Shown here piece by piece: positions 52,243 to 61,995 of a stretch of DNA of 64,000 nucleotides (the stretch's first letter is position 1; each line of letters opens with the position of its first letter). The notes below the pieces were generated by a model. The model had not been told where the DNA came from. It searched no databases and was given only the letters and a program-made list of their open reading frames with translations. Position numbers and translations under genes: made by a program. This stretch comes from Xanthomonas campestris pv. phormiicola (lineage in GTDB: Bacteria; Pseudomonadota; Gammaproteobacteria; Xanthomonadales; Xanthomonadaceae): positions 620,001 to 684,000 of the forward strand of contig CP102593.1 in NCBI GenBank assembly GCA_025666215.1, read 5' to 3'.

Positions 52243-53361
52243 ATGCGCTACCCCGGACTGGATGTGCTGCGCGCGCTGGCGATCGGGTGGGTGATGCTGT
52301 TCCACGCGTTCGTGGTCGGCGGCCTGGGGCCGGACTGGGCCTGGCTGTCGCGCTACGGCTGGATGGGCGTGGACCTGTTCTTCGTGCTCAGCGGTTTCCT
52401 GATCGGCGGCCAGGTGCTGGCGCCGCTGGCGCGCGGCGAACCGCTGCGCTATGGCGATTTCTATCTGCGCCGCGCGTTCCGCATCCTGCCGGCCTTCGCC
52501 GTGGTGCTGGCGCTGTATTTGGCCTGGCCGGACTTCCGCGAAGCGCCGGGCCTCGCGCCGTGGTGGATGTTCGCCAGCTTCACCTTGAACCTGGGCATCG
52601 ACTACGCCAACCAGCAGGCGTTCTCGCATGCCTGGTCGCTGTGCGTGGAGGAGCATTTCTACCTGGTGTTCCCGCTGTTGGCGGCGCTGTCGATGCGGCG
52701 GCCGTCGGCGCCGCGTTTCGTCGCGGTGTGCGGCGCGGTGGTGCTGGCCGGCATCGCGCTGCGCACGGCGACATGGCTGCACGACAGGGCGCTCGACCGT
52801 ATCGGCGACGGGCTGCAACGCAACTGGTTCATCGAGGACATCTACTACCCGACCTGGAACCGGCTCGACGGCTTGCTGGCCGGGGTGGTGCTGGCCGCGA
52901 TCAAGGTGTTCCGGCCGCAGCGCTGGCAGTGGCTGCAGGCGCGGGCCAACGCACTGCTGCTGGCCGGGTTGGCGGTGTGCGCGCTGGCGATGTGGCTGTT
53001 CCGCGAACGTACCGGCCTGCTCGGCAATGCGATCGGCTGGCCGGTGGTGTCGCTGGGACTGGCGCTGCTGACGATCGCCGGCGCCTCCACGCGCAGTTGG
53101 ATCGGCCGGCGCGCGTTGCCTGGGGCGGGGTGGCTGGCCGCGGTCTCCTACAGCCTGTATCTGTCGCACAAGGCCGTGTTCCATCTCACCCAGAGCTGGT
53201 TCGGTGCCGCGCTCGACGGGCGCGGGTTGCTCGCCTTCGCGAGCTATGCGGCGATGGCGCTGCTGGCCGCCGCGCTGCTGCACTACGCGGTGGAGCGGCC
53301 GTTCCTGCGCCTGCGCGAACGCCTGCGGCGCAAGTCCGCCGAAGTGCCGGTGGCGGCCTAG
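52243..53361 (+). CDS. Acyltransferase-3 family membrane protein
   Basis: This 372-residue protein is an OafA/NodX-type membrane acyltransferase (family 3) with about ten helices. The family start YPGLDVLRALAIGWVMLFHAF contains the likely catalytic His, followed by WMGVDLFFVLSGFLIGG and YLRRAFRILPAF. AWSLCVEEHFYLVFPLL is a further conserved block. Such enzymes acetylate or acylate sugars at the inner membrane. It follows the glycosyltransferase by 137 bp on the same strand and may modify the same product. Its end is convergent with a LysR gene. Confidence 0.92.
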   Translation: MRYPGLDVLRALAIGWVMLFHAFVVGGLGPDWAWLSRYGWMGVDLFFVLSGFLIGGQVLAPLARGEPLRYGDFYLRRAFRILPAFAVVLALYLAWPDFREAPGLAPWWMFASFTLNLGIDYANQQAFSHAWSLCVEEHFYLVFPLLAALSMRRPSAPRFVAVCGAVVLAGIALRTATWLHDRALDRIGDGLQRNWFIEDIYYPTWNRLDGLLAGVVLAAIKVFRPQRWQWLQARANALLLAGLAVCALAMWLFRERTGLLGNAIGWPVVSLGLALLTIAGASTRSWIGRRALPGAGWLAAVSYSLYLSHKAVFHLTQSWFGAALDGRGLLAFASYAAMALLAAALLHYAVERPFLRLRERLRRKSAEVPVAA

Positions 53362-53425
53362 GCCGCCACTGCCGGAGCGCATTGGCGCGGCGAGCCGGTC
53401 GTGCGTGGTTCTGCACGCGGCCGCC

Positions 53426-54334
53426 TCACTCCGGATCGGCGTATGCCATGCGCGCCTCGTGCAGGCGCTGCTGCAGGATCTCCGCCAGGCGCGCCACCGC
53501 CGGTGCCGGTTCCGCGTCGGCACGATGCAGGTTCAGGTCCAGCGCCGGCAGCGTCGGCAGGCCGCCTGCCCCTGGCAGCAGCAGCGCCAGCGACTCGGGC
53601 AGGCCGGCCGGCGTGCGCAAGGTCAGGCCCAGGCCGGCGCGCACCGCCGCCCAGACGCCGCCCAGGCTGGCGCTGGTGAAGGCGATGCGCCACGGGATGC
53701 CGGCGCGATCCAGCGCCGTGGTCGCCGCGGTGCGCAGCAGGCAGGGCGCCTCCAGCATCACCAGCGGCAATGGCGTCTCGCTGTGCCAGCCGCTCGGGTC
53801 CGCAAGCGGCGCCTGGGCCGCGGCGATCCAGCGCATCGGCCAGGCCGCCTGCGGCGCCCGATGCGCCGTCGCGGTCCCTGCGTCCCAGACCAGCGCCAGG
53901 TCCAGCTGGCCCGCGTCGACCCGGGCCAGCAGTTCCTGATGGCGCGCGATGCGCGCTTCGATGCGCACCTTGGGATGGGCGCGGGCGAAGCGTCCCAGCA
54001 CGTCGGGCAACATGTGCTCGCCGAAATCCTCCTGCAGCCCAAGCCGTACCCAACCCTGCAGGACCGACCCGTGCAGGGCACCGGTGGCTTCGTCGTTGAG
54101 GTCCAGCAGGCGCCTTGCGTAGGCCAGCAACACCTCGCCAGCGTCGGTCAGCGCCAGTCCGCGGCCGCTGCGGCGCAGCAGCGTGTGGCCGGCCTGCGCT
54201 TCGAGCTTCTTCAGCTGCGCGCTGATCGCGGACGTGGAGCGCCCGTGCCGATCTGCCGCCTTGGCGAAGCTGCCCAGTTCGACGCCGGCGACGAAGCTGC
54301 GCAGCGCATCGAGATCGAAGGTGATGCGACGCAT
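53426..54334 (-). CDS. LysR-family transcriptional regulator
   Basis: This 302-residue LysR-type regulator has the N-terminal winged HTH at residues 3-62: DLDALRSFVAGVELGSFAKAADRHGRSTSAISAQLKKLEAQAG. The rest is a co-inducer domain (VRLGLQEDFGEHMLPDVLGRFARAHP). It is divergent from a three-gene operon (CMD, tautomerase, DUF4865) with about 105 bp between starts. That is the classic LysR layout, so it probably controls that operon and itself. The inducer is unknown. Confidence 0.93.
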   Translation of the reverse strand: MRRITFDLDALRSFVAGVELGSFAKAADRHGRSTSAISAQLKKLEAQAGHTLLRRSGRGLALTDAGEVLLAYARRLLDLNDEATGALHGSVLQGWVRLGLQEDFGEHMLPDVLGRFARAHPKVRIEARIARHQELLARVDAGQLDLALVWDAGTATAHRAPQAAWPMRWIAAAQAPLADPSGWHSETPLPLVMLEAPCLLRTAATTALDRAGIPWRIAFTSASLGGVWAAVRAGLGLTLRTPAGLPESLALLLPGAGGLPTLPALDLNLHRADAEPAPAVARLAEILQQRLHEARMAYADPE

Positions 54335-54439
54335 GCTATCGATCCTGTTTTATCGAAGATTTGCTACTGGATTTCCCGATTTTCAGGAACATCTTCGGTG
54401 GCTAGGCTGTGCGCAGTCAATCTCCAGCGCGAGACGCCA

Positions 54440-54763
54440 ATGTCCGCTACATGCCAGCCTTCTGCATCCTTGTTCGGTGATATCGCACCGAAATTCGCGC
54501 AACTGACCGATGAAGTGCTGTTCGCCGACCTGTGGCAGCGCCCCACGCTGTCGCCGCGCGAGCGCAGCTTGGTCACGGTGGCGGCGCTGGTGGCCCTGTA
54601 CCGGCCGCAGCAACTGCCGTTCCACCTGAGCCGCGCGCTGGACAACGGCCTGGGCCGCGACGAACTGGCCGAAGCGATCACCCATCTGGCGTTCTACGCC
54701 GGTTGGCCGTGCGCCGCCTCGGCGCTGCCGCTGCTGCGCGCCGCGACCGCGTCGGCCGCCTGA
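54440..54763 (+). CDS. Carboxymuconolactone decarboxylase-like protein
   Basis: This 107-residue protein belongs to the CMD/AhpD-like superfamily. The family stretch is LSPRERSLVTVAALVALYRPQQLPFHLSRALDNGLGRDELAEAITHLAFYAGWP. It lacks the CxxC of AhpD-type peroxidase partners, so an isomerase, decarboxylase or ligand-binding role is more likely. The ATG at 54440 leads the operon; tautomerase follows after 21 bp. Together with the divergent LysR gene, the set is a known small oxidative or aromatic-compound response cassette in proteobacteria. Confidence 0.88.
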   Translation: MSATCQPSASLFGDIAPKFAQLTDEVLFADLWQRPTLSPRERSLVTVAALVALYRPQQLPFHLSRALDNGLGRDELAEAITHLAFYAGWPCAASALPLLRAATASAA

Positions 54764-54784
54764 TTCCCGAGCAGGAGACATCCC

Positions 54785-55183
54785 ATGCCCTACGCCCGTA
54801 TCTCGCTGCATCGCGGCGCCACGCCCGACTATCTGCGCGCCTTGTCCGCCAGCGTCTACCAGGCCATGCACGAGGCTTTCGAGGTGCCGGCCGGCGATTG
54901 CTTCCAGGTCATCCACCAGCACGATCCAGGGGAACTGGTGTTCGATCGCCACTATCTCGGCGGACCGCGTTCGGATGGCTTCGTGCTGATCGCGATCACC
55001 GCCGGGCGGCCGCGCAGCGAGGCCCGCAAGCGCGCGTTCTACCGGCGCCTGGTGGAGCTGCTGGCGATCGCGCCGGGCATCGCGCCGGAAGACGTGATGG
55101 TGAACATCGTCACCACCGCAGCGCAGGACTGGTCCTTCGGCGGCGGCCGCGCCGGGATCGTGGCCGCGGAGGCCGGCGCATGA
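54785..55183 (+). CDS. Tautomerase-superfamily protein
   Basis: This 132-residue protein begins MPYARISLHRGATPDYLRAL, so after Met removal it has the catalytic Pro1 of the 4-oxalocrotonate tautomerase/MSAD superfamily. The middle GDCFQVIHQHDPGELVFD and the end MVNIVTTAAQDWSFGGGRAG match the longer, malonate-semialdehyde-decarboxylase-like group. RBS AGGAGA lies seven bases before the ATG. Its stop overlaps the next start (ATGA). The substrate is unknown. Confidence 0.9.
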   Translation: MPYARISLHRGATPDYLRALSASVYQAMHEAFEVPAGDCFQVIHQHDPGELVFDRHYLGGPRSDGFVLIAITAGRPRSEARKRAFYRRLVELLAIAPGIAPEDVMVNIVTTAAQDWSFGGGRAGIVAAEAGA

Positions 55184-55749
55184 TCGCCATGCAGTACAGC
55201 ATCGCGTTGCCGGCCGACTACGACATGACCATCATCCAGCGCCGCATCGTCGACAAGGGGCCGTTGCTGGATGGCCTGCCGGGATTGGTGTTCAATGCCT
55301 ATCTCAGCGCCGACCGCGGCGATCGCGCGCTGTCCAGCCACAGCAACCTGTATGCGCCGTTCTACCTGTGGCGCGATGCCGAGGCGATGCACGATTTCCT
55401 CGCCGGCGCCGCGTTCCGCGCGCTGACCGCGTCGTTCGGGCGGCCCGCGGTGCAACTGTGGACGGTGTGCGCTGCGCATCTGCGCGCGGACCTGCGTGGC
55501 GCCCGCTACGCCCGGCGCGAGATCGTCGCGATCCCCGATGCCGACGCGCTCGATACGCCGGGCGACCGCGAGACCGAGCGGGCGAAGGGCGATCTTGCCG
55601 CAGGCGCGCTCGCGGCGGTGAGCGCCTACGAGCCGCATGGCTGGAACCTGCTGCGCCTGCGGCTTTGGCGCGATCTGCCGCCGCCCTCGCCGGACGTCGG
55701 TCAAGCCTATGCCGTCGGCCACGTGTCCATGCCGGCAAGCGGCGGTTGA
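55180..55749 (+). CDS. DUF4865 protein
   Basis: This 189-residue protein matches DUF4865: MQYSIALPADYDMTIIQRRIVDKGPLLDGLPGL, then NLYAPFYLWRDAEAMHDFL and RPAVQLWTV. No catalytic motif is known. It is always or nearly always found beside tautomerase genes, and here it overlaps the tautomerase stop by four bases. It is the last gene of the LysR-controlled operon. A monooxygenase-like dimeric barrel fold is possible from the sequence pattern, but unproven. Confidence 0.88.
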   Translation: MIAMQYSIALPADYDMTIIQRRIVDKGPLLDGLPGLVFNAYLSADRGDRALSSHSNLYAPFYLWRDAEAMHDFLAGAAFRALTASFGRPAVQLWTVCAAHLRADLRGARYARREIVAIPDADALDTPGDRETERAKGDLAAGALAAVSAYEPHGWNLLRLRLWRDLPPPSPDVGQAYAVGHVSMPASGG

Positions 55750-55821
55750 GGCAACAGCACCCCGGCTTTGCCTGTTTGCTTTTACCATTCCCGATTCCCC
55801 ACTCCCATTCCCGGCCTCTCA

Positions 55822-56577
55822 ATGACCCAGACCGCCCTGATCACCGGTGCCACCTCCGGTTTCGGCGCCGCCGCCGTGCGCCGCTTCGTCAACGCCGGCT
55901 GGCGCGTGATCGCCACCGGGCGCCGCGCCGAGCGGCTGCAGCCGCTGCTGGCCGAGTTCGGTGCCGAGCGCGTGCACGTGGCGGCGTTCGACATCCGCGA
56001 CGAAGCCGCGCTCGATGCGATGCTGGCCGAGCTGCCGGACGCATTCCGCGGCATCGACCTGCTGGTCAACAACGCCGGCCTGGCGCAGGGCACCGCCCCG
56101 GCGCAGGCCGCGTCGCTGGACGACTGGCGCACGATGATCGACACCAACATCACCGCGCTGGTGACCCTGACCCACCGCCTGCTGCCCACCCTGATCCAGC
56201 GCCGCGGCGCGATCGTCAACATCAGTTCGGTGGCCGCGCTGTACCCGTATCCGGGCGGCAATGCCTACGGCGGCACCAAGGCCTTCGTCAGCCAGTTCTC
56301 GCTGGGCCTGCGCTCGGACCTGCACGGCACCGGCGTGCGCGTGACCGCGATCGAGCCGGGCATGGCCGAGACCGAGTTCACCCTGGTCCGCACCCACGGC
56401 GACCAGGGCGCGTCGGACAAGCTGTACCACGGCGCGCAGCCGATGACCGCCGAGGACATCGCCGAACAGATCTTCTGGGTCGCCACGCTGCCGCCGCATC
56501 TGAACATCAACCGGCTGGAAATCATGCCGGTGACACAGTCCTTCGCCGGCTTCCAGGTGGCTAGGGGCCGGGAATAG
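55822..56577 (+). CDS. Short-chain dehydrogenase (YdfG-like)
   Basis: This 251-residue SDR has the cofactor loop GATSGFG at residues 8-14, the NNAG motif (LLVNNAGLAQG), the catalytic Ser in NISSVA and YxxxK in YGGTK. The following IEPGMAETEFT and LNINRLEIMPVTQSFAG match YdfG-type NADP-dependent 3-hydroxy acid (serine, 3-hydroxypropionate) dehydrogenases. ATG 55822 is chosen because the fold starts at once. It lies 72 bp beyond the DUF4865 gene and may be co-transcribed. Confidence 0.92.
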   Translation: MTQTALITGATSGFGAAAVRRFVNAGWRVIATGRRAERLQPLLAEFGAERVHVAAFDIRDEAALDAMLAELPDAFRGIDLLVNNAGLAQGTAPAQAASLDDWRTMIDTNITALVTLTHRLLPTLIQRRGAIVNISSVAALYPYPGGNAYGGTKAFVSQFSLGLRSDLHGTGVRVTAIEPGMAETEFTLVRTHGDQGASDKLYHGAQPMTAEDIAEQIFWVATLPPHLNINRLEIMPVTQSFAGFQVARGRE

Positions 56578-56780
56578 GGAGTGGGGAATCGGGAATAGGA
56601 AAAGCGAAAGCAGGCGTCGACGTGCCTCGCCTGCTCTGGGTCACGGTGGCCAGGCTGCCATCAGTCGCGCTCGCGCGACTGGCGAGGCAATGAAGCGGCT
56701 GGCCTATGCAGGCCAGTCGCAAGGAATGCAGGAGAAGCCGCTTCTCCCCATTCCCGTTTCCCCAATCCCCAATCCCAGCC

Positions 56781-57605
56781 TCACTGCGCCTTGATCGCGA
56801 TTGCCGGCAGTCCGCTGCCGGTCAGCTTCTGCTTGGCCGCGGCCAGTTCGCTGGCGGTGCCGTACGGCCCCATGCGCACGCGGTACACGGTCTTGCCGCT
56901 GATCTGCGCCGATTCCACGCGCGCCGACAGGCCCAGCATCGCCAGCTTGGCCTTGGTCGATTCGGCATCGCCGGAGGCGCCGAACGAACCGGCCTGCAGG
57001 ATGTAGCGGGCGTTGTCCGGCGCGGCGGCGGTTGCCGCGGGCGCGGTCGCTGCCGCCGTCGGCTTGGTCGCCGTGGCCACGCTGTTGGCGGGCACGCTCG
57101 CGGCGGCCGTTTCGGGCAGCGGGGTCGGATTGGACACCGCCGCCGCCGTTGCCGGAGCGGTCGCGGCCGCGGTTGCCGTGGCCGGCGTGGCGGTGGCGGC
57201 CGCCTGCGGCGCGCGTGCCTGTCGGGCAGCCTCGGCACGCGCGCTGGCGGCCAGTTCGGCGTCGGACATCTGCACTTCCTTGCCGGGCAGCAAGGTATAG
57301 AAGTCGTACTGGGTCTGTGCGTCCTTCTTGGCCTCGGGCTTGGTGCTGCCGGCCGCCGTCGCCGCCGGCTTGGGCAGTTCCGGCGCCGCGTCCACATCGG
57401 CATCGGCCACCGGCGCCGGCTGCGCATCCGGGTTGGCGCGCGGGCCGCCCACGCGCAGGAAGCCGTCGCCGTCCTTCTTGAACAGGCCCGGTGCCGCCAG
57501 GAATACCACTGCCGCGATCGCCACGCCGGCGATCAGCCATACCCATCCGGGCGTGCCGTTGCCGCTGTTGCGTCGCGCCTGCGTCTTACCGCGTCGTGCT
57601 GCCAT
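56781..57605 (-). CDS. SPOR-domain cell-envelope protein
   Basis: This 274-residue bitopic protein is FtsN-like. A basic cytoplasmic N-terminus (MAARRGKTQARRNSG) leads to one membrane helix (WVWLIAGVAIAAVVFLAA). A long Ala/Thr/Pro-rich periplasmic linker follows, then a C-terminal SPOR domain (YILQAGSFGASGDAESTKAKLAMLG to VYRVRMGPYG). SPOR domains bind denuded peptidoglycan at the division septum. It starts 15 bp after the argS stop on the same strand, the standard argS-SPOR pair of many proteobacteria. Confidence 0.93.
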   Translation of the reverse strand: MAARRGKTQARRNSGNGTPGWVWLIAGVAIAAVVFLAAPGLFKKDGDGFLRVGGPRANPDAQPAPVADADVDAAPELPKPAATAAGSTKPEAKKDAQTQYDFYTLLPGKEVQMSDAELAASARAEAARQARAPQAAATATPATATAAATAPATAAAVSNPTPLPETAAASVPANSVATATKPTAAATAPAATAAAPDNARYILQAGSFGASGDAESTKAKLAMLGLSARVESAQISGKTVYRVRMGPYGTASELAAAKQKLTGSGLPAIAIKAQ

Positions 57606-57620
57606 CTACCGCTTCTCCAC

Positions 57621-59309
57621 TCACATTTTTTCCGGGGCGGACACGCCCAGGAGGTTCAGGCCGTTCGCCAGCACTTGCTGCGCCGCCACGGCCAGGGTCA
57701 GCTTGGCGTTGCGCTCGCCCGCATCGTCCACCAGCACCGGGGTGCCGTGGTACCAGGTGTGGAACGCGGTCGCCAGTTCGCGCAGGTATTGCGCGATCAG
57801 GTGCGGCTCCAGCACATGCCCCGCATTCTCCACCACTTCCGGGTAGCGCGAGAGTTCCAGCATCAGTTCCAGCGAGGTCGCATCGTTCAGCCGGTTCAGC
57901 TGGCCCAGGCCGTCGGCCTGGTCGTAGTCCAGTTTCTTCTCCTGCGCCTGGCGCAGCAGGCTGCACACCCGGGCATGCGCGTACTGCACGTAGAACACCG
58001 GATTGTCGTTGCTCTGCTGGCGCGCCAGGTCGATGTCGAAGGTCAGCTGCGAATCGGGCTTGCGCGCGATCAGGAACCAGCGCGTGGCATCGCGGCCGGC
58101 TTCCTCGATCAGGTCGCGCAGGGTCAGGTAGCTGCCGGCGCGCTTGGACAGCTTCACTTCCTCGCCGCCGCGCATCACCGTGACCATCTGGTGCAACACG
58201 TACTCGGGCCAGCCCTTGGGGATGCCCAGGTCCATCGCCTGCAGGCCGGCCCGCACCCGCGCCAGCGAGCCGTGGTGGTCGGCGCCCAGCTCGGTGATCG
58301 CGCGCACGTAGCCGCGCTGCCACTTGCTCAGGTGATAGGCCACGTCCGGCACGAAATAGGTGTAGCTGCCGTCGGACTTGCGCATCACGCGGTCCTTGTC
58401 GTCGCCGAAATCGGTCGATTTCAGCCACAGCGCGCCGCCTTCCTCGTAGGTGTGGCCGGAGGCGACCAGCTTCTGCACCGCTTCCTCGACCTTGCCGTCG
58501 CGGTACAGCGAGCTTTCCAGGAAGTAGATGTCGAAGTCCACGCCGAACGCGGCCAGGTCGTGGTTCTGCTCGTTGCGCAGGTAGGCCACGGCGAAGCGGC
58601 GGATCGCCTCCAGGTCGTTCGGGTCCTTGGAGCCGGTGACCTGGTGGCCTTCCAGGTCCACCGCGGCGCCTGCCAGGTAGGCGTTGGCCACGTCCTGGAT
58701 GTAGTCGCCGCGGTAGCCTTCTTCCGGCCAGCCGGGGCTGTCGGGGGTCTTGCCCTGCGCGCGCGCCTGCACCGAGCGCGCCAGGTTCTCGATCTGCCCG
58801 CCGCCGTCGTTGTAGTAGAACTCGCGCTTGGCGTTCCAGCCGTTGGCCTCGAGCAGTCGCGCCAGGCAGTCGCCGATCGCCGCGGCGCGGCCGTGGCCCA
58901 CGTGCAGCGGGCCGGTCGGATTGGCCGAGACGTATTCCACACCCACGGTGCGGCCATTGCCGACCAGGCTGCGGCCGTAGTCCTCGCCCTGCTTGAGCAC
59001 CGCCAGCACTTCGCGCTGGTAGGCGCTGGGGCTGAGGTGGAAGTTGATGAAGCCGGGGCCGGCGATCTCGACCCGGGCCACCTCGTCGCTGGCCGGCAGC
59101 GCGGCGACCAGCTGCTGCGCCAGCGCGCGCGGGTTGCCGCGCGCGGCCTTGGCCAGCAGCATCGCCGCGTTGGTGGCGAAGTCGCCGTGCTCGCGGGTCT
59201 TGGGCCGTTCGACCACGAAGTCCGGCGGCAGGGTGTCGGTCGGCAGGGTGCCGTTGGCGCGCAAGGCTTCGATGCCTTGACCGATCAGGGCGCGGAGTTG
59301 GGATTTCAC
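57621..59309 (-). CDS. argS: Arginyl-tRNA synthetase
   Basis: This 562-residue class I synthetase charges tRNA-Arg. The signatures are [18 protein letters not shown] (HIGH-type, near residue 131) and [12 protein letters not shown] in place of KMSKS, normal for many ArgRS. The N-terminal Add1 domain and the C-terminal anticodon-binding DALR domain ([23 protein letters not shown]) are both present. The length is usual. It precedes the SPOR gene on the same strand. Confidence 0.97.
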   Translation of the reverse strand: MKSQLRALIGQGIEALRANGTLPTDTLPPDFVVERPKTREHGDFATNAAMLLAKAARGNPRALAQQLVAALPASDEVARVEIAGPGFINFHLSPSAYQREVLAVLKQGEDYGRSLVGNGRTVGVEYVSANPTGPLHVGHGRAAAIGDCLARLLEANGWNAKREFYYNDGGGQIENLARSVQARAQGKTPDSPGWPEEGYRGDYIQDVANAYLAGAAVDLEGHQVTGSKDPNDLEAIRRFAVAYLRNEQNHDLAAFGVDFDIYFLESSLYRDGKVEEAVQKLVASGHTYEEGGALWLKSTDFGDDKDRVMRKSDGSYTYFVPDVAYHLSKWQRGYVRAITELGADHHGSLARVRAGLQAMDLGIPKGWPEYVLHQMVTVMRGGEEVKLSKRAGSYLTLRDLIEEAGRDATRWFLIARKPDSQLTFDIDLARQQSNDNPVFYVQYAHARVCSLLRQAQEKKLDYDQADGLGQLNRLNDATSLELMLELSRYPEVVENAGHVLEPHLIAQYLRELATAFHTWYHGTPVLVDDAGERNAKLTLAVAAQQVLANGLNLLGVSAPEKM

Positions 59310-59478
59310 GTGATCTCTGCTTGAAGCGCGGAACCGGCGATTTTACCCGACCCGCCGCCTCCCGGCCCGTGCCGGGTTCAGCCCGACCTCAGGCCGTCTG
59401 GCGAAGGCGGGATTGCGGATTGGGCATTCGGGATGCGCAGCGACCGCCGCCGTGCGGCGACGGCGTCCGCACCCCGGC

Positions 59479-60153
59479 TCAGGCCCAGCCGCGCGCCGCC
59501 ATCGACACCGGTGCCCCGTCGCCGACGATGAAATGGTCCAGCAGGCGGATATCCAGCAACCCCAGCGCCTGTTTCAGGCGATGGGTGACGGCGCGGTCGG
59601 CGGGCGAGGGTTCCGGGTTCCCCGAGGGGTGGTTGTGGCCGATCATCACCGCGGCCGCGTTGTGCATCAGCGCGCGCCGCACCACTTCGCGCGGATGCAC
59701 CTCGGCGCCGTCCAGGGTGCCATGGGACAGTTCTTCGAACGCCAGCGAGCGGTGCTTGGTGTCCAGGAACAGCACCGCGAACACCTCGTGCGGCCATGCC
59801 CGCAACCGCCGCGCGAAGTACAGGCCGGCCATGTCCGGATCGGTCAGGATGGTGCCGCGTTCCAGTTCGGCGGCCAGGTGACGCTGGCCCAGCTCCAGCG
59901 CGGCCGACAGCTTGCAGGCGCGCGCCGGGCCGAGCCCCGGCAGGTTGACCAGGTCGCCGGGCGGGCGGTCGAGCAGCGTGCGCAGCGGGCCGTGCCGCTG
60001 CAGCAGGTCGCGCGAGGTCCGCACCGCGTCGCTGCCGGGCAGGCCGGAGCCGAGGAAGATCGCCAGCAGTTCGGCGTCGGAGAGGGCGCCGGGGCCGCGT
60101 GCCAGCAGCTTTTCCCGGGGGCGTTCGGTGTCGGGCCAGTCGTGTATGTGCAT
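59479..60153 (-). CDS. radC: Chromosomal RadC (JAB domain)
   Basis: This 224-residue protein is full-length RadC. An N-terminal helix-hairpin-helix UPF0758 region begins [17 protein letters not shown] and contains [12 protein letters not shown]. The MPN/JAMM metal site is [12 protein letters not shown] and [14 protein letters not shown]. The ATG at 60153 matches the conserved family start better than the longer frame from 60183. Its molecular role is unsettled. It diverges from coaBC, the usual arrangement, and contrasts with the shorter RadC-like protein on the island. Confidence 0.95.
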   Translation of the reverse strand: MHIHDWPDTERPREKLLARGPGALSDAELLAIFLGSGLPGSDAVRTSRDLLQRHGPLRTLLDRPPGDLVNLPGLGPARACKLSAALELGQRHLAAELERGTILTDPDMAGLYFARRLRAWPHEVFAVLFLDTKHRSLAFEELSHGTLDGAEVHPREVVRRALMHNAAAVMIGHNHPSGNPEPSPADRAVTHRLKQALGLLDIRLLDHFIVGDGAPVSMAARGWA

Positions 60154-60250
60154 ATCGCCAGATTGGCGGGCGATATGGCGCAACGGTATCAGGGCCGCAA
60201 AGGGCCATCGGGTAAGCTAATCGTTCTTGCATGGGTAGGACATTCCCGAC

Positions 60251-61513
60251 GTGACCGGTACTTTCGAGGGGCCCCTGCAGGGGCGGCGTGTGCTGTTGTG
60301 CGTGGGCGGCGGCATCGCTGCCTACAAGGCGCTGGAGCTGGTGCGGCGGCTGCGCGAGGCGGGGGCCGAGGTGCAGGTGGCGATGACCGCCGGCGCGCAG
60401 CAGTTCGTCACGCCGCTGAGCTTTCAGGCGCTGTCCGCGCACCCGACCCGCACCAGCCTGTGGGACAGCGCCGCCGAGCAGGCGATGGGCCATCTGGAGC
60501 TGGCGCGCTGGGCCGACCGCGTGGTGGTGGCGCCGGCCACCGCCGACCTGTTGGCGCGGCTCGCCCACGGCCTGGCCGACGATCTGGTGACCACGCTGTG
60601 CCTGGCCAGCACCGCGCCGCTGACCGTATGCCCGGCGATGAACCACCGCATGTGGCTGCACCCCGCGACCCAGGCCAACGTCGCCACGCTGCGCCAGCGT
60701 GGCGCCAGCGTGGTCGGGCCGAACGACGGCCCGCTGGCCGAAGGCGAGTCCGGTCCCGGGCGCCTGGCCGAGCCGGAGGAGATCGTCGCCGCGCTGGCCG
60801 CCGGCCGCGCCGCGGCCGCGGCGACCCTGGCGGCGCCCGTGCCGGTCGCTGCCGGCACCGCTGGCGGCGCGCTGCACGGCCTGCGCCTGTTGATCAGCGC
60901 CGGGCCGACCTACGAAGACCTGGACCCGGTGCGCTACCTCGGCAACCGCAGCAGCGGCAAGATGGGCTATGCCCTGGCCGCCGCCGCGGCGCGGCAGGGC
61001 GCGGCGGTGGTGCTGGTCAGCGGCCCGGTGCACCTGCCCACGCCCGACGGCGTGCAGCGCATCGACGTGCGCTCGGCCGCGCAGATGCGCGCAGCGGTGC
61101 TGGGCGCGTTGCCGGCCGATATCTACATCGGCACCGCCGCGGTCGCCGACTACACGCCCAGGCAGGTCGCCGCGCAGAAGATCAAGAAGGGCGGCGAGAT
61201 GCTGACCCTGGAACTGGTGCGGACCCCGGACATCCTGGCCGAGGTCGCCGCGCAGACCCAGGCGCTGAAACTGGTGGTCGGCTTCGCCGCCGAGACCCAC
61301 GACATCGAGCGTTACGCGCGTGGCAAACTCAACGACAAGCACCTGGACCTGATCATCGCCAACCAGGTGGGAGTGGCCGGCAACGGCTTCGAGAGCGACC
61401 AGAATGCCGCCACCGCCTACTGGCAGCAGGGCGCACGCAGCTTCCCGGCCGTGTCCAAGGCGCAACTGGCCGAACAATTGCTGGCCCTGATCGCGGAGCG
61501 ACTGCACGCATGA
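60251..61513 (+). CDS. coaBC: Bifunctional CoaBC (Dfp)
   Basis: This 420-residue enzyme makes 4'-phosphopantetheine for coenzyme A in two steps: CoaB joins phosphopantothenate and cysteine using CTP, CoaC decarboxylates with FMN. The CoaC half has [21 protein letters not shown], the active-site PAMNHRMW and [12 protein letters not shown]. The CoaB half starts at [23 protein letters not shown], with [10 protein letters not shown] and [20 protein letters not shown]. The start is GTG 60251. Its stop overlaps the dut ATG (ATGA), so they are coupled. Confidence 0.96.
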   Translation: MTGTFEGPLQGRRVLLCVGGGIAAYKALELVRRLREAGAEVQVAMTAGAQQFVTPLSFQALSAHPTRTSLWDSAAEQAMGHLELARWADRVVVAPATADLLARLAHGLADDLVTTLCLASTAPLTVCPAMNHRMWLHPATQANVATLRQRGASVVGPNDGPLAEGESGPGRLAEPEEIVAALAAGRAAAAATLAAPVPVAAGTAGGALHGLRLLISAGPTYEDLDPVRYLGNRSSGKMGYALAAAAARQGAAVVLVSGPVHLPTPDGVQRIDVRSAAQMRAAVLGALPADIYIGTAAVADYTPRQVAAQKIKKGGEMLTLELVRTPDILAEVAAQTQALKLVVGFAAETHDIERYARGKLNDKHLDLIIANQVGVAGNGFESDQNAATAYWQQGARSFPAVSKAQLAEQLLALIAERLHA

Positions 61514-61980
61514 CCATCCCCACGCCGTACCCGCTGCAGGTCAAACTGCTCGACCCGCGCTTCGGCGACAGCTGGCCGCTGCCGGACTACGCCACCGAGG
61601 CCAGCGCCGGACTCGATCTGCGCGCGGCCACCGAGGCGCCGCTGACCCTGGCGCCGGGCGATACCGCGTTGATCCCCAGCGGGCTGTCGATCTACATCGC
61701 CGATCCGCAGCTGTGCGCGGTGGTGTTGCCGCGCTCCGGGCTGGGCCATCGCCACGGCATCGTGCTCGGCAACGGCACCGGCCTGATCGATGCCGACTAC
61801 CAGGGACCGCTGCTGATCAGCGTCTGGAACCGCGGCCGCGAGCCGTTCACCATCGCCCCGGGCGACCGCATCGCGCAGCTGGTGGTGATGCCGGTCGTGC
61901 GCGTTGCCCTGCAGGTGGTGGATACTTTCGCCGACAGCGCCAGGGGAACGGGTGGATTCGGCCATACCGGAGTGCGCTGA
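61510..61980 (+). CDS. dut: dUTP diphosphatase
   Basis: This 156-residue trimeric dUTPase hydrolyses dUTP to dUMP, keeping uracil out of DNA. All five motifs are visible: [64 protein letters not shown] and the C-terminal [10 protein letters not shown]. The ATG at 61510 overlaps the coaBC stop. The phosphohexomutase gene follows after 15 bp, giving coaBC-dut-xanA/algC, as in Pseudomonas and Xanthomonas. Confidence 0.97.
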   Translation: MTIPTPYPLQVKLLDPRFGDSWPLPDYATEASAGLDLRAATEAPLTLAPGDTALIPSGLSIYIADPQLCAVVLPRSGLGHRHGIVLGNGTGLIDADYQGPLLISVWNRGREPFTIAPGDRIAQLVVMPVVRVALQVVDTFADSARGTGGFGHTGVR

Positions 61981-61995
61981 CAGGGGATCGTGTGC

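Noticed and set aside
56706..59324. 872-codon plus-strand frame opposite argS and the SPOR gene
   Set aside because: Shadow frame; argS signatures lie on the minus strand.
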